64,000 nucleotides of DNA from Phyllostachys edulis (Eukaryota > Streptophyta > Magnoliopsida > Poales > Poaceae), in contig CM070558.1 of NCBI GenBank assembly GCA_036346405.1, positions 2,356,001 to 2,420,000 on the forward strand, written 5' to 3'. The first letter of the stretch is position 1, and every line of letters starts with the position of its first letter. Shown here one piece after another: positions 33,930 through 45,474 of the stretch. Below the pieces are notes generated by a model, which made no database searches, was not told the DNA's origin, and worked only from the letters and a program-made list of their open reading frames with translations. The position numbers and the translations under genes were made by a program.

Positions 33930-34275
33930 AGAATGACCTGACCTACTGCGTGGACCGGGGCCATTTTCCCTTCCTTGCTAGCTCGGTGTTGAACTCCTCT
34001 TTGGCCTTGGCCGCAATTTTCCTCTTTCTCTCACGCTCCCTCTCGTGAGCCTCGCGCTCCCTGCGCCTGCACGCCTCCAGATGAGCTTGCGTCTCCCGAC
34101 GTATGCGCTCGTTGCACTCGTCCTTGCGGCGTTGCTCCTCTAGGATCTCGCAGTCTCTTTAGTCATGACACTCGTCCATGTCAAGAGACCACTGGTCATA
34201 TGGGTGGATGTCGTGGTCGATCCACTTGCGGTAGCCACATAGCGGATCCGGGGACTACAGGAAGACGGGAGAGGT
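33930..34275 (-). pseudogene. Element-encoded R/E-rich coiled-coil relic
   Basis: The minus strand reads PLCGYRKWIDHDIHPYDQW, then a stop, then a long charged helix (RRKDECNERIRRETQAHLEA and a further REREAHERERERKRK-type run) ending KWPRSTQ. The heptad-like R/E pattern predicts a coiled coil. It resembles a C-terminal region often annotated in rice transposon proteins, but I cannot name the family. Within the Mutator fragment; not functional. Confidence 0.45.
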
Positions 34276-34295
34276 TGTTAGTGCATAGTTTGAAA

Positions 34296-36795
34296 TGCCG
34301 CCGCGTCCTCCGCACGTGCGCCACGACGCCCCACGACCACACCGCCACACCCCACGACCCCTTCATCCTCGCGGCCGGTTGCGCCCACCTCCCGCAAATG
34401 CCGCCACCACGATCTCCTCATCGCCACGCCGCCCTGGTGCCTCCCGGCCTCTATAAAAGGAACCCCCGGGACCGCGTCGCCCTCCGCAACTCCAACCCCC
34501 AACCCTCACCACCCCGAGAGCCCTAGCGCCGCCGCAATCGAGCTTTTAGAGCTTCTCGCCGCCGGTCGATTTCTTCGAATTGCATCGCCGCCGTCGCCGC
34601 CGCATCGTCGTGGAGCACACCGCCGTGTCCGCCGTCGCAGCCTCTACCTCCAGGACCCGTCGCCGTCGCCTAGACCTCGCCGGAACCCCCGCCCGACAAT
34701 AGCCGTAGCCTTCCTCCGCTTCGAGCTCACCGCCGGCCACCACCGTCCACCTCAACCACCCGGAGGTATCTCATCATGTTCGCATTAGCGCCCTCTTTAC
34801 GCTGGTACCACCCACCGCCGGCAAAGCCCCGCCGTTCACCGTTGCCGTCGGGTCCCGAGCCGCGCCGTCGCCGGTCTGACGTGGACATCCACGCTGGCGT
34901 CCAGCTCAGCTCTTGGGCATGCGTGGCATCCCGCGTGGCGCCGTGTCAGCCGCCACGTGAGCGCCCACGTGGCAGTCCAGGCCGGCCCAGATCCAAAGGC
35001 TCGGTGGACTTAGTCCACCGTGAGCCGTGCCTCTAACATGTGGGTCCCACATGTCAGATTTTATTTTATTTCTTTTAATTCCCAGAAATCCCTTGCTGAT
35101 GTCATGCTTGCGCAATACTCCAATTTTCTTTTAAGAAATAATTCGGGAAATTCGTATAATTCCAATTTTTAGGGTTTTTCTTTAGATTCAAACTTCCAAA
35201 CCCCATAACTTTTGCATCCTAACTCCAAATCAGCCCATTCAAATTTCTACATTCGTCTAAAATCAAGATCTATATATTGGAGATTTTTATTTATTTTATT
35301 GGAGTTATTTGCTTCTGTTATTTATTTAATTTGTTTTGTGCTTCGTTTGCGAGTAGACTTCGACGCTGCTGGAAGAGTTGAAGAAGAAGGAGCTTTCCAA
35401 GACCAGGACCAGCACCTAGACCTGTTCCAAGGCAAGCTATACCCTTGACCATCTTTCTTCCTAGTTTGCTAAAAGTATTTTTAGTTCAAATTACTGCATT
35501 TTAATTCAAGTAATTATTTAAATGCTTTTGGGATTAGTTACTAAATCCAATCTGTTATGCCTTCCTTGTATAATTGTTATGCCTTGATCCTTTGTCACCC
35601 TAGTTGATATTTAGTTGGTAATATTGTAGCACCAACGTGGGTTGGTTAGTGCGATTAGATTGCTTAGTCATGCCACGAATCATTTATTCATGTGAGGCTG
35701 CAATTATTAACCTGACTAAGTGAATATGCAATCTTGTAATAATCTGTGTGTACTATGTGTCTTTGTGGCATGTGTTGCACTTAAATCAACCGGGTGGTAA
35801 AAAGGATTTGGACTAAGGCAAGGGGTGGATACTGTGTGAAATGGTGGACTGTGTGAACTGTGTGAGCTGTGTGCATGGGAATTAATCTGTGTGGCATAGT
35901 AGCATATGGTAGTCTTGCCTTGGTCAATTAAGGACCTCACCATGTGCGCCATTGAACTGAGCCCATCTGTACAACCATATGCCTGTTATGGGACGGGCCT
36001 AGCATAGTAAGATGAAGTTCCGAAATGCTTTGTTATGATTAGTGCTAGCTACACTAATTATATCTTGTGGGTAAAGTGTACAAACTCTGCAGAGTGTAAT
36101 TTAATCTATTCGAATAGCCGCGTCCGCGGTCATGGACAATGCTCGGGGATTTCACACTAGGGGTAGATCTTCATAAAACTGTGTGGGAAGGGAGCTATGT
36201 GATTTAAATCATCTAGCTATGTGAATAATCTATTTAGGCTGTGTGTGTCTTTGTAAAATCAATTGTTAAAATTATTGTTATCTATCTGTTTTACTTGTTT
36301 TCAATCTATTAATAGTATTCAATTGCAAACATTGCATTTCTGCAAAAGAACTACAGAATGCCTTTCCCTTGTAAAAAGCCAACATGTATATATTGCATTT
36401 CTGTGGTGTGGCTTGCGAGTACGGTGTGAACTCACACTTGTTTTGATGAATCAAGCAGAAGAGGAGGAGTCTTCACTAGCATTTGAGGACGAGTTTATCG
36501 AAGGTGCCTGATCGCGAGGTCTTGATCCCAGTCGGTTGCCTGTGGTGAATCGATGGGATGCCACTACCATTTCTGTTTTCGCTGCTTTATTTCTCTGTTA
36601 GCCCTGCGTGGCTTAAGTAAATGTAAACTCGACCGTAAGGTCAAACCATTATTTATTAATCAAATTATCGTTTATGCTATTATTCGCTTGTGTGGATCGA
36701 TATCCACCTTTGTTGACACTGTGTGCACTAGCGTGATCCTGGACTAGTGCATTAAACACAGAGGGTCCCGAATTGTAATTTTGGGTCCCGACATG
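34296..36795 (+). repeat. Gypsy LTR fragment, 5' truncated
   Basis: Matches the chromovirus LTRs from about 46340 to 48840, including the TATA box (ctataaaagg, 34451-34460) and the end ggtcccgaca. The first ~480 bp are missing. Its right flank (tgagtatagcaaatatg) is the same LINE junction found right of 57557, so this is a duplicated copy of that element's 3' end and not a separate insertion. Confidence 0.85.
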
Positions 36796-37262
36796 AGTAT
36801 AGCAAATATGTTTGGGAATTGGCTAGTCGGTATTCAAAAAATTTTAAAGTCACAACTTCTAGTGGGAGCTAGTGCCTTACGCTGGTCTATCTAGCTATGT
36901 CGGAATGATGTTGTTTTTGACAAAAAAAGATTATCACTAATCCATTGCAGGTTCTCTTTTTGAGTGGACACTGGCAGGGTGCCTAGGCAAATCTGCAGAA
37001 ATTAGCCTAGAAGGAGGCCATGTTAGCTGGGAGCGTCAGGTTGGAGTTTGTGGCGAAATAAATTTTAAGCTTCCATGGATGACGGTTTAGGCATAGAATT
37101 AGTAATGTTTGAGTTTAATTTTCAGTCGTCCTATGGTTGTAAGGCTATAGACCACTGTTAACTGTATTTGGTCCTTTTGGCACTATAATCTTTCAACAAA
37201 TTAGGCTGCGTGTATCTTGGATGTAGGATTCGAGAGAGTTTTTGCTCTTCCATTATCTAAAA
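36796..37262 (+). mobile_element. LINE 3' end, duplicated copy
   Basis: Continues directly from the LTR fragment with tgagtatagcaaatatgtttgg, collinear with 32201-32668 and 57558-58033, to the ttatctaaaaaa terminus. Only the last zf-RVT codons and 3' UTR are represented. Confidence 0.7.
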
Positions 37263-37695
37263 AATTTCAATCTGAGACCGTACACTTCCATGACGAGAGT
37301 GTGTCACATATCTTGGAGAACTCTCTCTTAGACCGACAAATTCGAAGGCATGATGCGGGAACTACCGCAATAAACTTCAGGACAACATTCGGATCTCATC
37401 ATGATACAGAAGCTTGGCAGACCTAAATTACTTTCGCGATGAAGATCCGCATGGTAGAAAAATCTGTAAGGCGTGGTTCATATTAACATGCAGTTCTCTA
37501 ATGATGTAAAGAAAGCTTTCTCAAGACTTCCAAGATTTCCACAGAAACATTAGCAGCGTAGGCTGCACGGCCATTCTGCAGAGAAACAGACGTTGGTGGT
37601 TCAGTTAGCAAAGACCCACGAGTCTAGACATGTATCCGCCGTAAATCAGTCAAGTATATGTAATAAAGAAAGAAAAACTCAAGCAGTAAGAGCAG
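37263..37695 (+). repeat. Conserved post-LINE segment, copy 2, and D upstream region
   Basis: The first ~240 bp are the same open segment as at 32669. The sequence from ~37540 to 37695 (agcgtaggctgcacggcc... gtaataaagaaagaaaaactcaagcag) is shared with the E upstream region at 62757-62898. No gene is supported beyond the short shared frame. Confidence 0.5.
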
Positions 37696-37746
37696 TTTCA
37701 GAGACATCGCATTGCACAACTCATTGTTCATTCTCTCGTCCCCCAA

Positions 37747-39208
37747 ATGGAGATTTTCCTTTCTGCTGTATTGGGTGAACTCACCACTAGAACTATAAGT
37801 TTCTTGATCGATAAATACGCCAAGCCGCCGGCGCCGGCTGTGGAGGATTGCCTGCAAAGGATTCTACTCCGGGCGCAGGTCATTGCCGAGGAGGCTGCAG
37901 GGCGGCACATCACAAATCGAGGGATGCTCCAGCAGCTGAGCATGCTGAGAGATGCGATGTACCGAGGTTACTATGTACTTGACACCTTCAGATATCGAGC
38001 TCACGAAGAAGAGGAGGCTAAAGATCAGGTTGTGAGTCACTCTTCTACTCTGTCTAAATTCAATTATGCAAGACGTCTCTGTCTCTCCAGTAGCAGTTCA
38101 TAGACTTTACAAGAACCGCAAGAGGTGCTCGATAGTTTGAACACCATGGTTCTTGATGTGCGTGAGTTAGTTGTGTTCTTGAAAAGCTACCCTCGTTTGT
38201 ACCGCCAGCCTTATAGTATTCATCTCTTATTGGACAAATGCATGTTTGGCCGACAAATGGAAATGGGACTAGTCATCAACTTCTTGTTGCACACAAATCC
38301 TCCTGGTGTTGACAATTCTGATGTCCTACCTATTGTTGGTCCAGGGAGAGTGAGAAAGAGCACACTTGTCGCTCATGTCTGCAATGATGAAAGAGTCCGT
38401 AATTATTTTTCACGGATTGTCTTCTTGAGCGACAATGATTTTAGAGATGAGATGCTTGCAATGAAATACCAAAATTATGCCTTTCACGAAGATGGGAGAT
38501 TGCTAGTTGTTGTTGAGGTAGTTGGGGATCTCAATGAAGATGCGTGGGAAACGCTGTATTCTACTTCTAAACAGTACACAACAAGTGGTAGTAAAATCAT
38601 AATCACAAGCCGATCTGACAAGATCATGAAGTTTGAAACAGTGCGGCCTCTAACACTAAAACACCTCTCACAAGAAGCGTTTTGGTATTTCTTCAAGGTG
38701 ATTACGTTTGGAAGCACGGATCCTGAGATACACCCAAGACTTGCATATTTGGCCATGGAGATAGCCAGGGCGCTGAACGTAACTCTCATTGGTGCAAATG
38801 CTACTGCTTGTGTATTGAGACAAAACTTTAACATCCCGTATTGGTGCAAGGTCTTGTCATTATTGAGAGGGTGGGTACATAAATCTCTCTAAATTTGGGG
38901 AACATCCGATTGATCTTTTGATGGAAAATAAACCCACATATGTTCGAAGAATGGGTAGAGCTACAGAAGATTTCTTGGTCTATGATCAGTATCAAACATG
39001 TTCTTCTCAAGAGGACATTCCCAAGATAACATACGACGATGTGATGTTTGGAAGCGTTAAGCCTCATGGAAAATTTAAAGTCCTCAGATGGAAGTCTCAA
39101 ATACCGCCCTACCATTACTATATCTATACCTGTGAGATTCGAGAGCTACAGAATAGTACAGCTGTTAAGAGGAAGCGCTCTCTGAATAATAGAATTACAC
39201 TTGGTTAA
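37747..39208 (+). pseudogene. CC-NB-ARC resistance-like gene, copy D (broken)
   Basis: Full-length homologue of copy B starting at the conserved ATG (MEIFLSAVLGELTTRT). Lesions: an in-frame TAG at 38101-38103 after the serine run; a P-loop reading GPGRVRKST, in which the glycine before the catalytic lysine has become arginine; and a 2-bp deletion near 38885 (aaatctctc for aaatatggctc) that brings a stop, with the family tail resuming in another frame to 39208. Upstream, about 217 bp including the TATA segment seen in E is missing. It could at most yield ~118- and ~255-residue pieces. Transcription and nucleotide binding are both doubtful. Confidence 0.85.
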
Positions 39209-39650
39209 TTTTGTCACTGTAAGGCATATATAGGAGTATATGTTATGGCATAAGTTTTTCTTCTCTCTACTATTTTCTTATATGTAAACTCCATGTGTTG
39301 ACTAGCAGAATAATGCATGACGCTGAGACATGAACTTTCGTGAGTTATTAATTACTGAGCTCTTTTACGGTACATTGAATTTAATACGGGTCATTCATTC
39401 TTTTTTATCATTTATATTAGTTAGGATTTAGTTATACTACACCTGATAGTATGAGTAGTACAATCCCAAAGGGGTATAATTGTAATTGCTCATGTGGGGT
39501 TCACGTGACACAAGAGTAATATTTTTAACCCTAGTTAGAAAAGCAATTTTTGGCTAAAATGACACGGTTGCACCGTAGATTGACAAAACTAGCTGTCCGT
39601 TCGAAAATCAAACGCAAAAATCTCACCGCAGAGTCGCGCAGAGTCGCCAC
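39209..39650 (+). other. 3' flank of copy D with an element terminus
   Basis: The flank copies that of B up to ~39615. It then carries the same terminal sequence as the element after B (aaaaatctcaccgcagagtcgcgc...cgccacgtcgc, 39616-39655), followed by a different interior. The insertion therefore predates duplication of the gene unit. Confidence 0.6.
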
Positions 39651-39655
39651 GTCGC

Positions 39656-40489
39656 TTTTCTCTGCAATCAAATGTCTATATCAATTGTCACAACAGATAT
39701 TTCTCTGTTTGTACAGTGTTGCTACAGTACCATTGCTAAGTACTGTTTACTTACCCATGTATCATTGTTCACCCAGTGATTCTCGCGTTACAGCAAAGAT
39801 CTGGATCCGATCCGATGACGGTACGTTGGTGCTGTACTCTAGTATACTTGTGTTGGTCTGGTTTGATGCTAGCTGCTGCTTGTTTGAGCGCTGTGCTCGT
39901 GATTTGCGACTATGGCGTAGTTATGTCGTAGACATCGGCCAAGCTGCTACGTTGTGTGGTAACAGATGTCGGCCAATTCGAAACTAATTGTTGTTGAGTT
40001 CAGACGCGAGTTAGACTATTATTGGACATTTTGAATTCGGTACTAGATCCATATGGTTGTCATAGGACATGTTGGAAAAGTATCTGGGTACTTATTTCCC
40101 AGTCGATGATCATAACCGCCAAGATCTCAGGGGCTAATCCTCTTGATTGGGGAACATGATTTATGCATGCTTGCTTCAAACATAGCTTTAAATTGTGTAC
40201 TAGATATTCTTCTGTACTTTATGACTTGTTCTCTGCAACTAGATTTAGTTTTCTGCCATGGCTGACTACCTTATGTGCTCGACTCGCAGGAACTAGAGGA
40301 GGAAGGAGAAGGCTAAAGGTTGCATATGCCAGTAAGAACAAACTGGCCAAGCTGCGCTTCAAGGCTAAGGAGAAGCTTGGGTCTCAAGTGGATCTCCTGG
40401 CATCAATCAAATACCTATATATTGCACGCGAAATCGTGCATGCCATGGTCAGTTTTTCTTTCAGGGGAATTCTTATGTTCTTTATTACT
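39656..40489 (+). other. Element interior with a possible captured exon
   Basis: No homology to the 25027 element's interior. At about 40291-40446 a frame reads GTRGGRRRLKVAYASKNKLA and then KLRFKAKEKLGSQVDLLAS, bounded by ctcgcag| and |gtcagttt, which look like splice acceptor and donor. I do not recognise the protein. A captured host-gene fragment is possible; equally this could be chance. Confidence 0.3.
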
Positions 40490-41826
40490 CATTTTTTTAG
40501 ATAACGAAAGAGAAAAACTGTTCCGGCCTCTGCATCAAGAATGCATATAGCCTAGTTCATTACAAAGTTTAAGTTAAAAAATAACCAATAAGTTTAAAGT
40601 GGCTCGAAGCCTTACAACCAAAATACGACTGAAGTTTAAATTCAATCATTACAAATTCTGTGACTAAACCGTCACCCATGATTGTTGAAGATTTGCTTCA
40701 CCACATACTCCAACCTGACGCTTCCACTCAACATGGACTCTTTCTGGGTCGGTTTCTGCATATTTGCTTAAGCCCTCATCCAGTGCTCACTCAATAAGAT
40801 AATCTATAAGGAATTAGTGATAGTCTTTTTTTTAATCAAAAACAGCATCATTCCAACATAACCAAATAGACCAACATAAGGCATTGGCTCCCACAAGGAG
40901 TTGTGATCTTAAAGTTTTTGGAATACCGGCTAACCAATTTTCAAACATGTTGGCTATATTCACAAGAGGAGATAAATTAAACGTACATTGAACAGCTCAC
41001 CATGCAAGACATGCAAAGGGACAGTCAATAAAAAGATGTTGAATTGTTTCCTCTGTAATACAGAAACAACACTTTTTGCTTCCCTTCCAATTTCTTTTGT
41101 GTAGATTATCCTTAGTTAATACTACCCCTCTTTTGAGGTATCATAGGAATATTTTCACTTTTAATGGAATTTTAAGTAACAAAAAAAAATCTTACTGGGG
41201 GCTCGATAATTTCTAATAAGTGCCGCATATAAAGACTGTACCGAAAATAGTCTAGACTTATTCAAATTCAATCTAAAAATATCTTTTTGGGAGCTCAATT
41301 GTAAATTGGCAATTCTCAAAATTAACTCATTTCAAGCATGTAACTTAGGTCCAATAATAGGTCTACGAAAAGAAATATTTATATGAGCCGATCTCATGAT
41401 ATTTGCTATTGTATCGTCCTTTTTCCTCACCACATTATAAAGGATTGGATATTATCTTTTTAGTGGAGAGTCTCCTAAACCAAATATCTTTCCACAACCT
41501 AGTTTGCATTCCATTTTTAACATAGAATGATCCAAAGCGAAAAAAAGATCCTTAACTTTTATTAAACTCGACCAAAAGTGAGAAGTCGCAGGTTTGTTAA
41601 ACACCTGCGAAAGACTCTTCTCACCCAAATATTTTCTTGTTAGCAAAGTTTGACATACCCCTTCTTTATTGCTCACGAGGGTGACACCATGAGATTTCAA
41701 ATTCCTGCGTTGTAGCACATGGATTTTTTCTTCCAAATGCGAGAATTTTGATTGCTGTCCAACCCCTCGTTGTATGCTGTGAATTTGGTTTACCACCGTG
41801 TCATGCGATTGTCTTGCTTTGTGCAT
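40490..41826 (-). mobile_element. LINE fragment (ORF2 C-terminal part)
   Basis: On the minus strand, 41826-41452 reads as the pre-zf-RVT part of plant LINE ORF2 (KYLGEKSLSQVFNKPATSHF, then WSSLIKVKDLFF). The zf-RVT region follows to about 40990. The 3' UTR ends at the A-rich terminus near 40490 (inverse of ttatctaaaaaa). Frameshifts and stops interrupt it. Same family as the plus-strand copies at 30785, 45475 and 57558. Confidence 0.75.
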
Positions 41827-42051
41827 GTTGATTTATAACGTGTCTAAGCTTTTGCTGTTCTGCCCCTCTTGTGTGTTCTCTGATCGGTACATACGTCTTC
41901 TTTCTATAAAAATGGAAGTCACGTCTTCTAACTCCTGCATAAAACCCTCGCAGATGCACAAACCATCCAAGTTCTTCAATTCCAAGCTACCATTTGATTT
42001 GGATAAGCAGCTCTCTCTAGCTTGCTAACTACAAGTCAAAGCACCTGTGAA

Positions 42052-43808
42052 ATATGAAATGATGACTCGTTACATGGCTAAATAATCTATTCGTACCTAA
42101 CCAACCCATATTGGTGCTATAATAATACCAACTAAATAATGAACCAATCTAGAGTGACAACATTACAATAGACAAGGTAGATATAAACAATTTATATTAA
42201 TAACTAAACCTAAAAGCATTTAAATAAATACTTAAAGTAAATACATTAATTTGAATCAAAGTAATTTTGAAAACTGGGTTTAACATGATGAAAGGTACAA
42301 TTTGCCTTGGAATAGATCCGGGTACTGGTCTTGATCTTGGTGCACTCCTTCTTCTTCAAAATTCTCGGAAGAATCAACGTCTACTCGCAAACAAAGCAAA
42401 TAAATAAATAATAAAGAGAAAACAAACTCCAAAAATAAAATAAAAATCTCATATAAATAGAGCTCAAATTTAAATGAATTTAGAAATTTGAATGATCTCA
42501 ATCGGAGTTTGAATGAAGAAGATATGGCTTTTGGAAGATCTAATCTAAAGAAAATACTCAAAAAGAGATTCGAGTACTGATTATCGAGCATTGTACATCG
42601 AGTATTGTTCATCTATTTTGACTGCATGTGGTCGAAAGGAAGCTATGACTACCTAGTCGTAGAAGACTTACGACTACCTGGTCGTAGAAGGCTTACGATT
42701 GCCTAATCGTAGAAAGATTACGACTGCTTGCGACAGCGGCGCACGATGGTGCCTCATAGGCGATGAGTGATACCAACATGCAGAGAATGCTATTACGAAC
42801 TCATTGGTGCACTTACGAGTGCTTGAGGATGACAGTGGTGGCCGGCGACGAGGTTTTGGCGGCGGAGAGGTACGGGCGTTTGTCAAACAACGCTTCGGCA
42901 ATGCTTCGACGACGTGGAAAGGTTCTAGAGGTAGCCTGGGTGACACTGAAGACAATGGCGTGGTCGACGATGACGAGGCGGCAATGTTGGCGGCGCAGAT
43001 CGAAAAAAACAGAAGCTCGGCTGAAACCCTAAAACCTTGGATTGCGGCAGTGCTAGAGCTCTAGGGTCACGGTGGCTTGAGGGTTTAGGATTAGGGCGCT
43101 AAGGCCATCCTCGGGGTCCTGTTTATAGGGTAGGGGCATGGCCGAGAGGGTGTTTCGGTGGCGGAGCCCTAAAAGAGTCTGAGATAAACACGAGTGAAAT
43201 CCCAAGTTTGAAGGGAATACGAGATTAGATTTTGTCGGTTTGGATGCGGGGAGATATGGAAGATCAAATGATGTGGTTGAGATAAGATTTTATCGATGGA
43301 AGCCCCGTTGTCAAATGGAGCTTCTAGAAGCAACAATGGCGGACGAGTCCGACTCGGGCGCGGCGAAGACGAAGGCGGCGAGGACGAAGGTGATGAGGCC
43401 CACGCGGTAGCGATGGAATGCTCGTGCGTATAAAAGGCCGAAGGAATGGGCTGGGCTTTGGAAAGAGTTGGGCCGGAGGATAGGGATTTGGCCCTGGAGG
43501 ATTTACTGAGATTTAAATACCTTTTTCTATTTTATAAATACTAGAAAATGTAAATAGCAAATAAATAAAAAATAGCAAATGGACTTGGAAAAATTCTAGA
43601 AAAATCTAGAAAATATATTCAAGCCCATAGAACCCAAATAAAATCGTTTTGAGACTTATTGATGTTGACATTAATCATATTAAATTATTTTGATACTGAA
43701 AGTCCATATTAAGCTTGTGATTAAATTCAAATAAAATCTCAAGGGTGCATTTTTCAACTACTAACTAATCAAAAGGATTTTTAAAGCATATAAAATTGGG
43801 ATGTTACA
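42052..43808 (-). repeat. Truncated gypsy LTR (minus orientation)
   Basis: From aaatgatgactcgt to ttgggatgttaca it is collinear with 7455-9845 of the minus gypsy LTR, including the A-rich taaataaataaa zone and a TATAAA on minus near 43125. It is about 2 kb shorter at its left end and carries an extra hairpin repeat at 42645-42745. No internal region is attached. Confidence 0.7.
42645..42745. repeat. 25-bp tandem hairpin repeat (about 3.5 units)
   Basis: Successive 25-bp units read TATGACtacctaGTCGTA, TACGACtacctgGTCGTA and TACGATtgcctaATCGTA, joined by gaagact-type spacers. Each unit can form a 6-bp stem. The third carries paired changes on both sides of the stem. The tract is absent from the related LTRs at 6157 and 13987. 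Confidence 0.8.
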
Positions 43809-43879
43809 GTAAGTCCAACGTTAAGCCAAAAAATCACAACAAATCTACTCAAATTATTTCCATGCAACAAATATAAATA

Positions 43880-43881
<2 letters not shown>

Positions 43882-43924
<43 letters not shown>

Positions 43925-44320
43925 ATGGTATGGTACTCCCTAGGAGTACGTACTCCCACCTCTTATATACCACTTAAATCATACGATGATACCTCTTTAT
44001 TAATTTGAGCATACTACAATACTCCAATAATGATTATAAGATACCCCAAAATGAGTTCTATGAAAAAATCCATTAAATCCCACCTTTTATAGCTAAATTT
44101 GTGTATACACTTCTTTTATATATGAAAAAGGGTATATAGCAAAAATAAAGGGCTCCAATGAAAAAAATCAATGAAGTCAGATTTGATTATTTTATAATTG
44201 GTATTTAAGTATACTTGAAAATGATAAAGAAGTATAATATATTCGTTTAAGTGGTATATTCAAAGTGAGAGTACGTACTCTCGGGAGTATGAAACGGGCA
44301 TCATATATATATATATATAG
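43882..44320. mobile_element. Micron-like MITE in (TA)n, copy 1
   Basis: An approximately 382-bp unit (43921-44302) starts gaaaatggtatggtactcc and has inner inverted repeats (gagtacgtactccc...taccacttaaa and ttaagtggtata...gagtacgtactc). It is bracketed by (TA)n tracts at 43882-43920 and 44303-44319. This matches the described rice Micron elements, which sit in TA microsatellites; the family name is from memory. Confidence 0.6.
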
Positions 44321-44679
44321 GAAAATGGTATGGTACTCCTGGAAGTACGTACTCCCTCCTCTCATATACCACTTAAATCGTACAATGATACCTCTTTATC
44401 TATTTGAGCATACCCAATAATAATTATATGATACCCCAAAGTGAGTTCCATGAAAAATTTCATTAAATTTCACTTTTTATAGCAAAATTTGTGTATATAC
44501 TTCTTTTATATATGAAAAAAGGTATATAGCAAAAAATGAGGGCTCCAAAGAATTTTTTTGAATCAAGTCGCATAGGATTATCTTATAATTGGTATATAAG
44601 TATAATAAAAATGATAAAGAAGTATAATATGAGCATTTAAGTGATATATTGAAGTAAGAGTACATACTCCTGTGAGTAG

Positions 44680-44762
<83 letters not shown>
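44321..44762. mobile_element. Micron-like MITE in (TA)n, copy 2
   Basis: A second copy of the same unit (44321-44680) in the same orientation, followed by a long (TA)n tract at 44682-44762. The copies are diverged by scattered substitutions and small indels, so they are not a very recent duplication. Confidence 0.6.
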
Positions 44763-44765
<3 letters not shown>

Positions 44766-44884
44766 AAGTGTTTTTTTGAAAAACTAACACATCACTTATG
44801 GTAGAATGGCATCTAATTTAAGAACTAAGGAGTGTTTATAACGAAGGGAGAGAAACTCGGGAAGTACAATTAGATTCAGCCGTA

Positions 44885-45470
44885 TAGCAGAAGGGCTTTT
44901 TTTACGGTACACTTAATTTAATATGAGCCGTCTATTTTTTTTTCATCTAATTGTTTAGATTTGTTATGATTTAGTTATATTACACCTGCTAGTGTGAGTA
45001 CTATAATCTTCAGAAAGGTGAAATTATAATTGCCTATGTGAAGATCACATGCCACATAAGTAATATTTTTAACCATAGTTGAAAAAAATCTATAATATCC
45101 TCACAAAAAATTATAAATACAAAGAAAAATCTATTATACCCTTAACAAATTAATTATTAGATTTGATTTATACTAACTACCATTAGAATTTACCGTAGAA
45201 AAAAGATGTCCCTAAAGTCAAAGATCGCGTGCATGGAAAATTGGAAATGGAATGGATTAATCTCAACGGCGTCTCTCTCCTCCACGAGGCTTGAAGAAGC
45301 AAGGACGTCCCACAACCACTGGCGGCCGCTCAACGGCGTCTCTCTTCTCCACGAGGCTTGACTTTGTTAACCATCAATGACTAGAAACAGAGTATAGATA
45401 TAAGTTTCAGTCATCAAAATCCACAGCTCGCTGCTCATTCTTTAGTCTTGTCCACCTATTATATGACCTA
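44885..45470 (+). promoter_or_regulatory. Relic of an NB-ARC unit: 3' flank joined to promoter
   Basis: The first part (ggtacacttaatttaata..., agtaatatttttaacc) is the family's 3' flank without a gene before it. The second part (from ~45200) is the promoter with W-box TTGACT at 45358-45363 and a degenerate TATA (tatagatata). A 32-bp block, ctcaacggcgtctctc...ggcttga, occurs twice (45263-45294 and 45330-45361). LINE sequence replaces the coding region. Confidence 0.55.
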
Positions 45471-45474
45471 AGTT

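Larger units (their letters stand above)
32906..34290 (-). mobile_element. Mutator-like element fragment
   Basis: Relative to the paralogues at 37500 and 58265, the flank is interrupted at ~32906 by an AT-rich terminus (tttttttaaaataatc...). A GC-rich zone with hairpins follows, then a stretch (33365-33490) homologous to the inner terminus of the Mutator element at 58790-58930. It breaks off at ~34290 where a gypsy LTR fragment begins, so the other terminus is missing. Confidence 0.55.

Noticed and set aside
42645..42745. CRISPR-like repeat array
   Set aside because: Repeats are contiguous without unique spacers, and the DNA is a plant LTR.
44477..44767. Minus-strand frame with a long run of alternating isoleucine and tyrosine
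   Set aside because: It is only the translation of the (TA)n microsatellite next to a Micron-like element.
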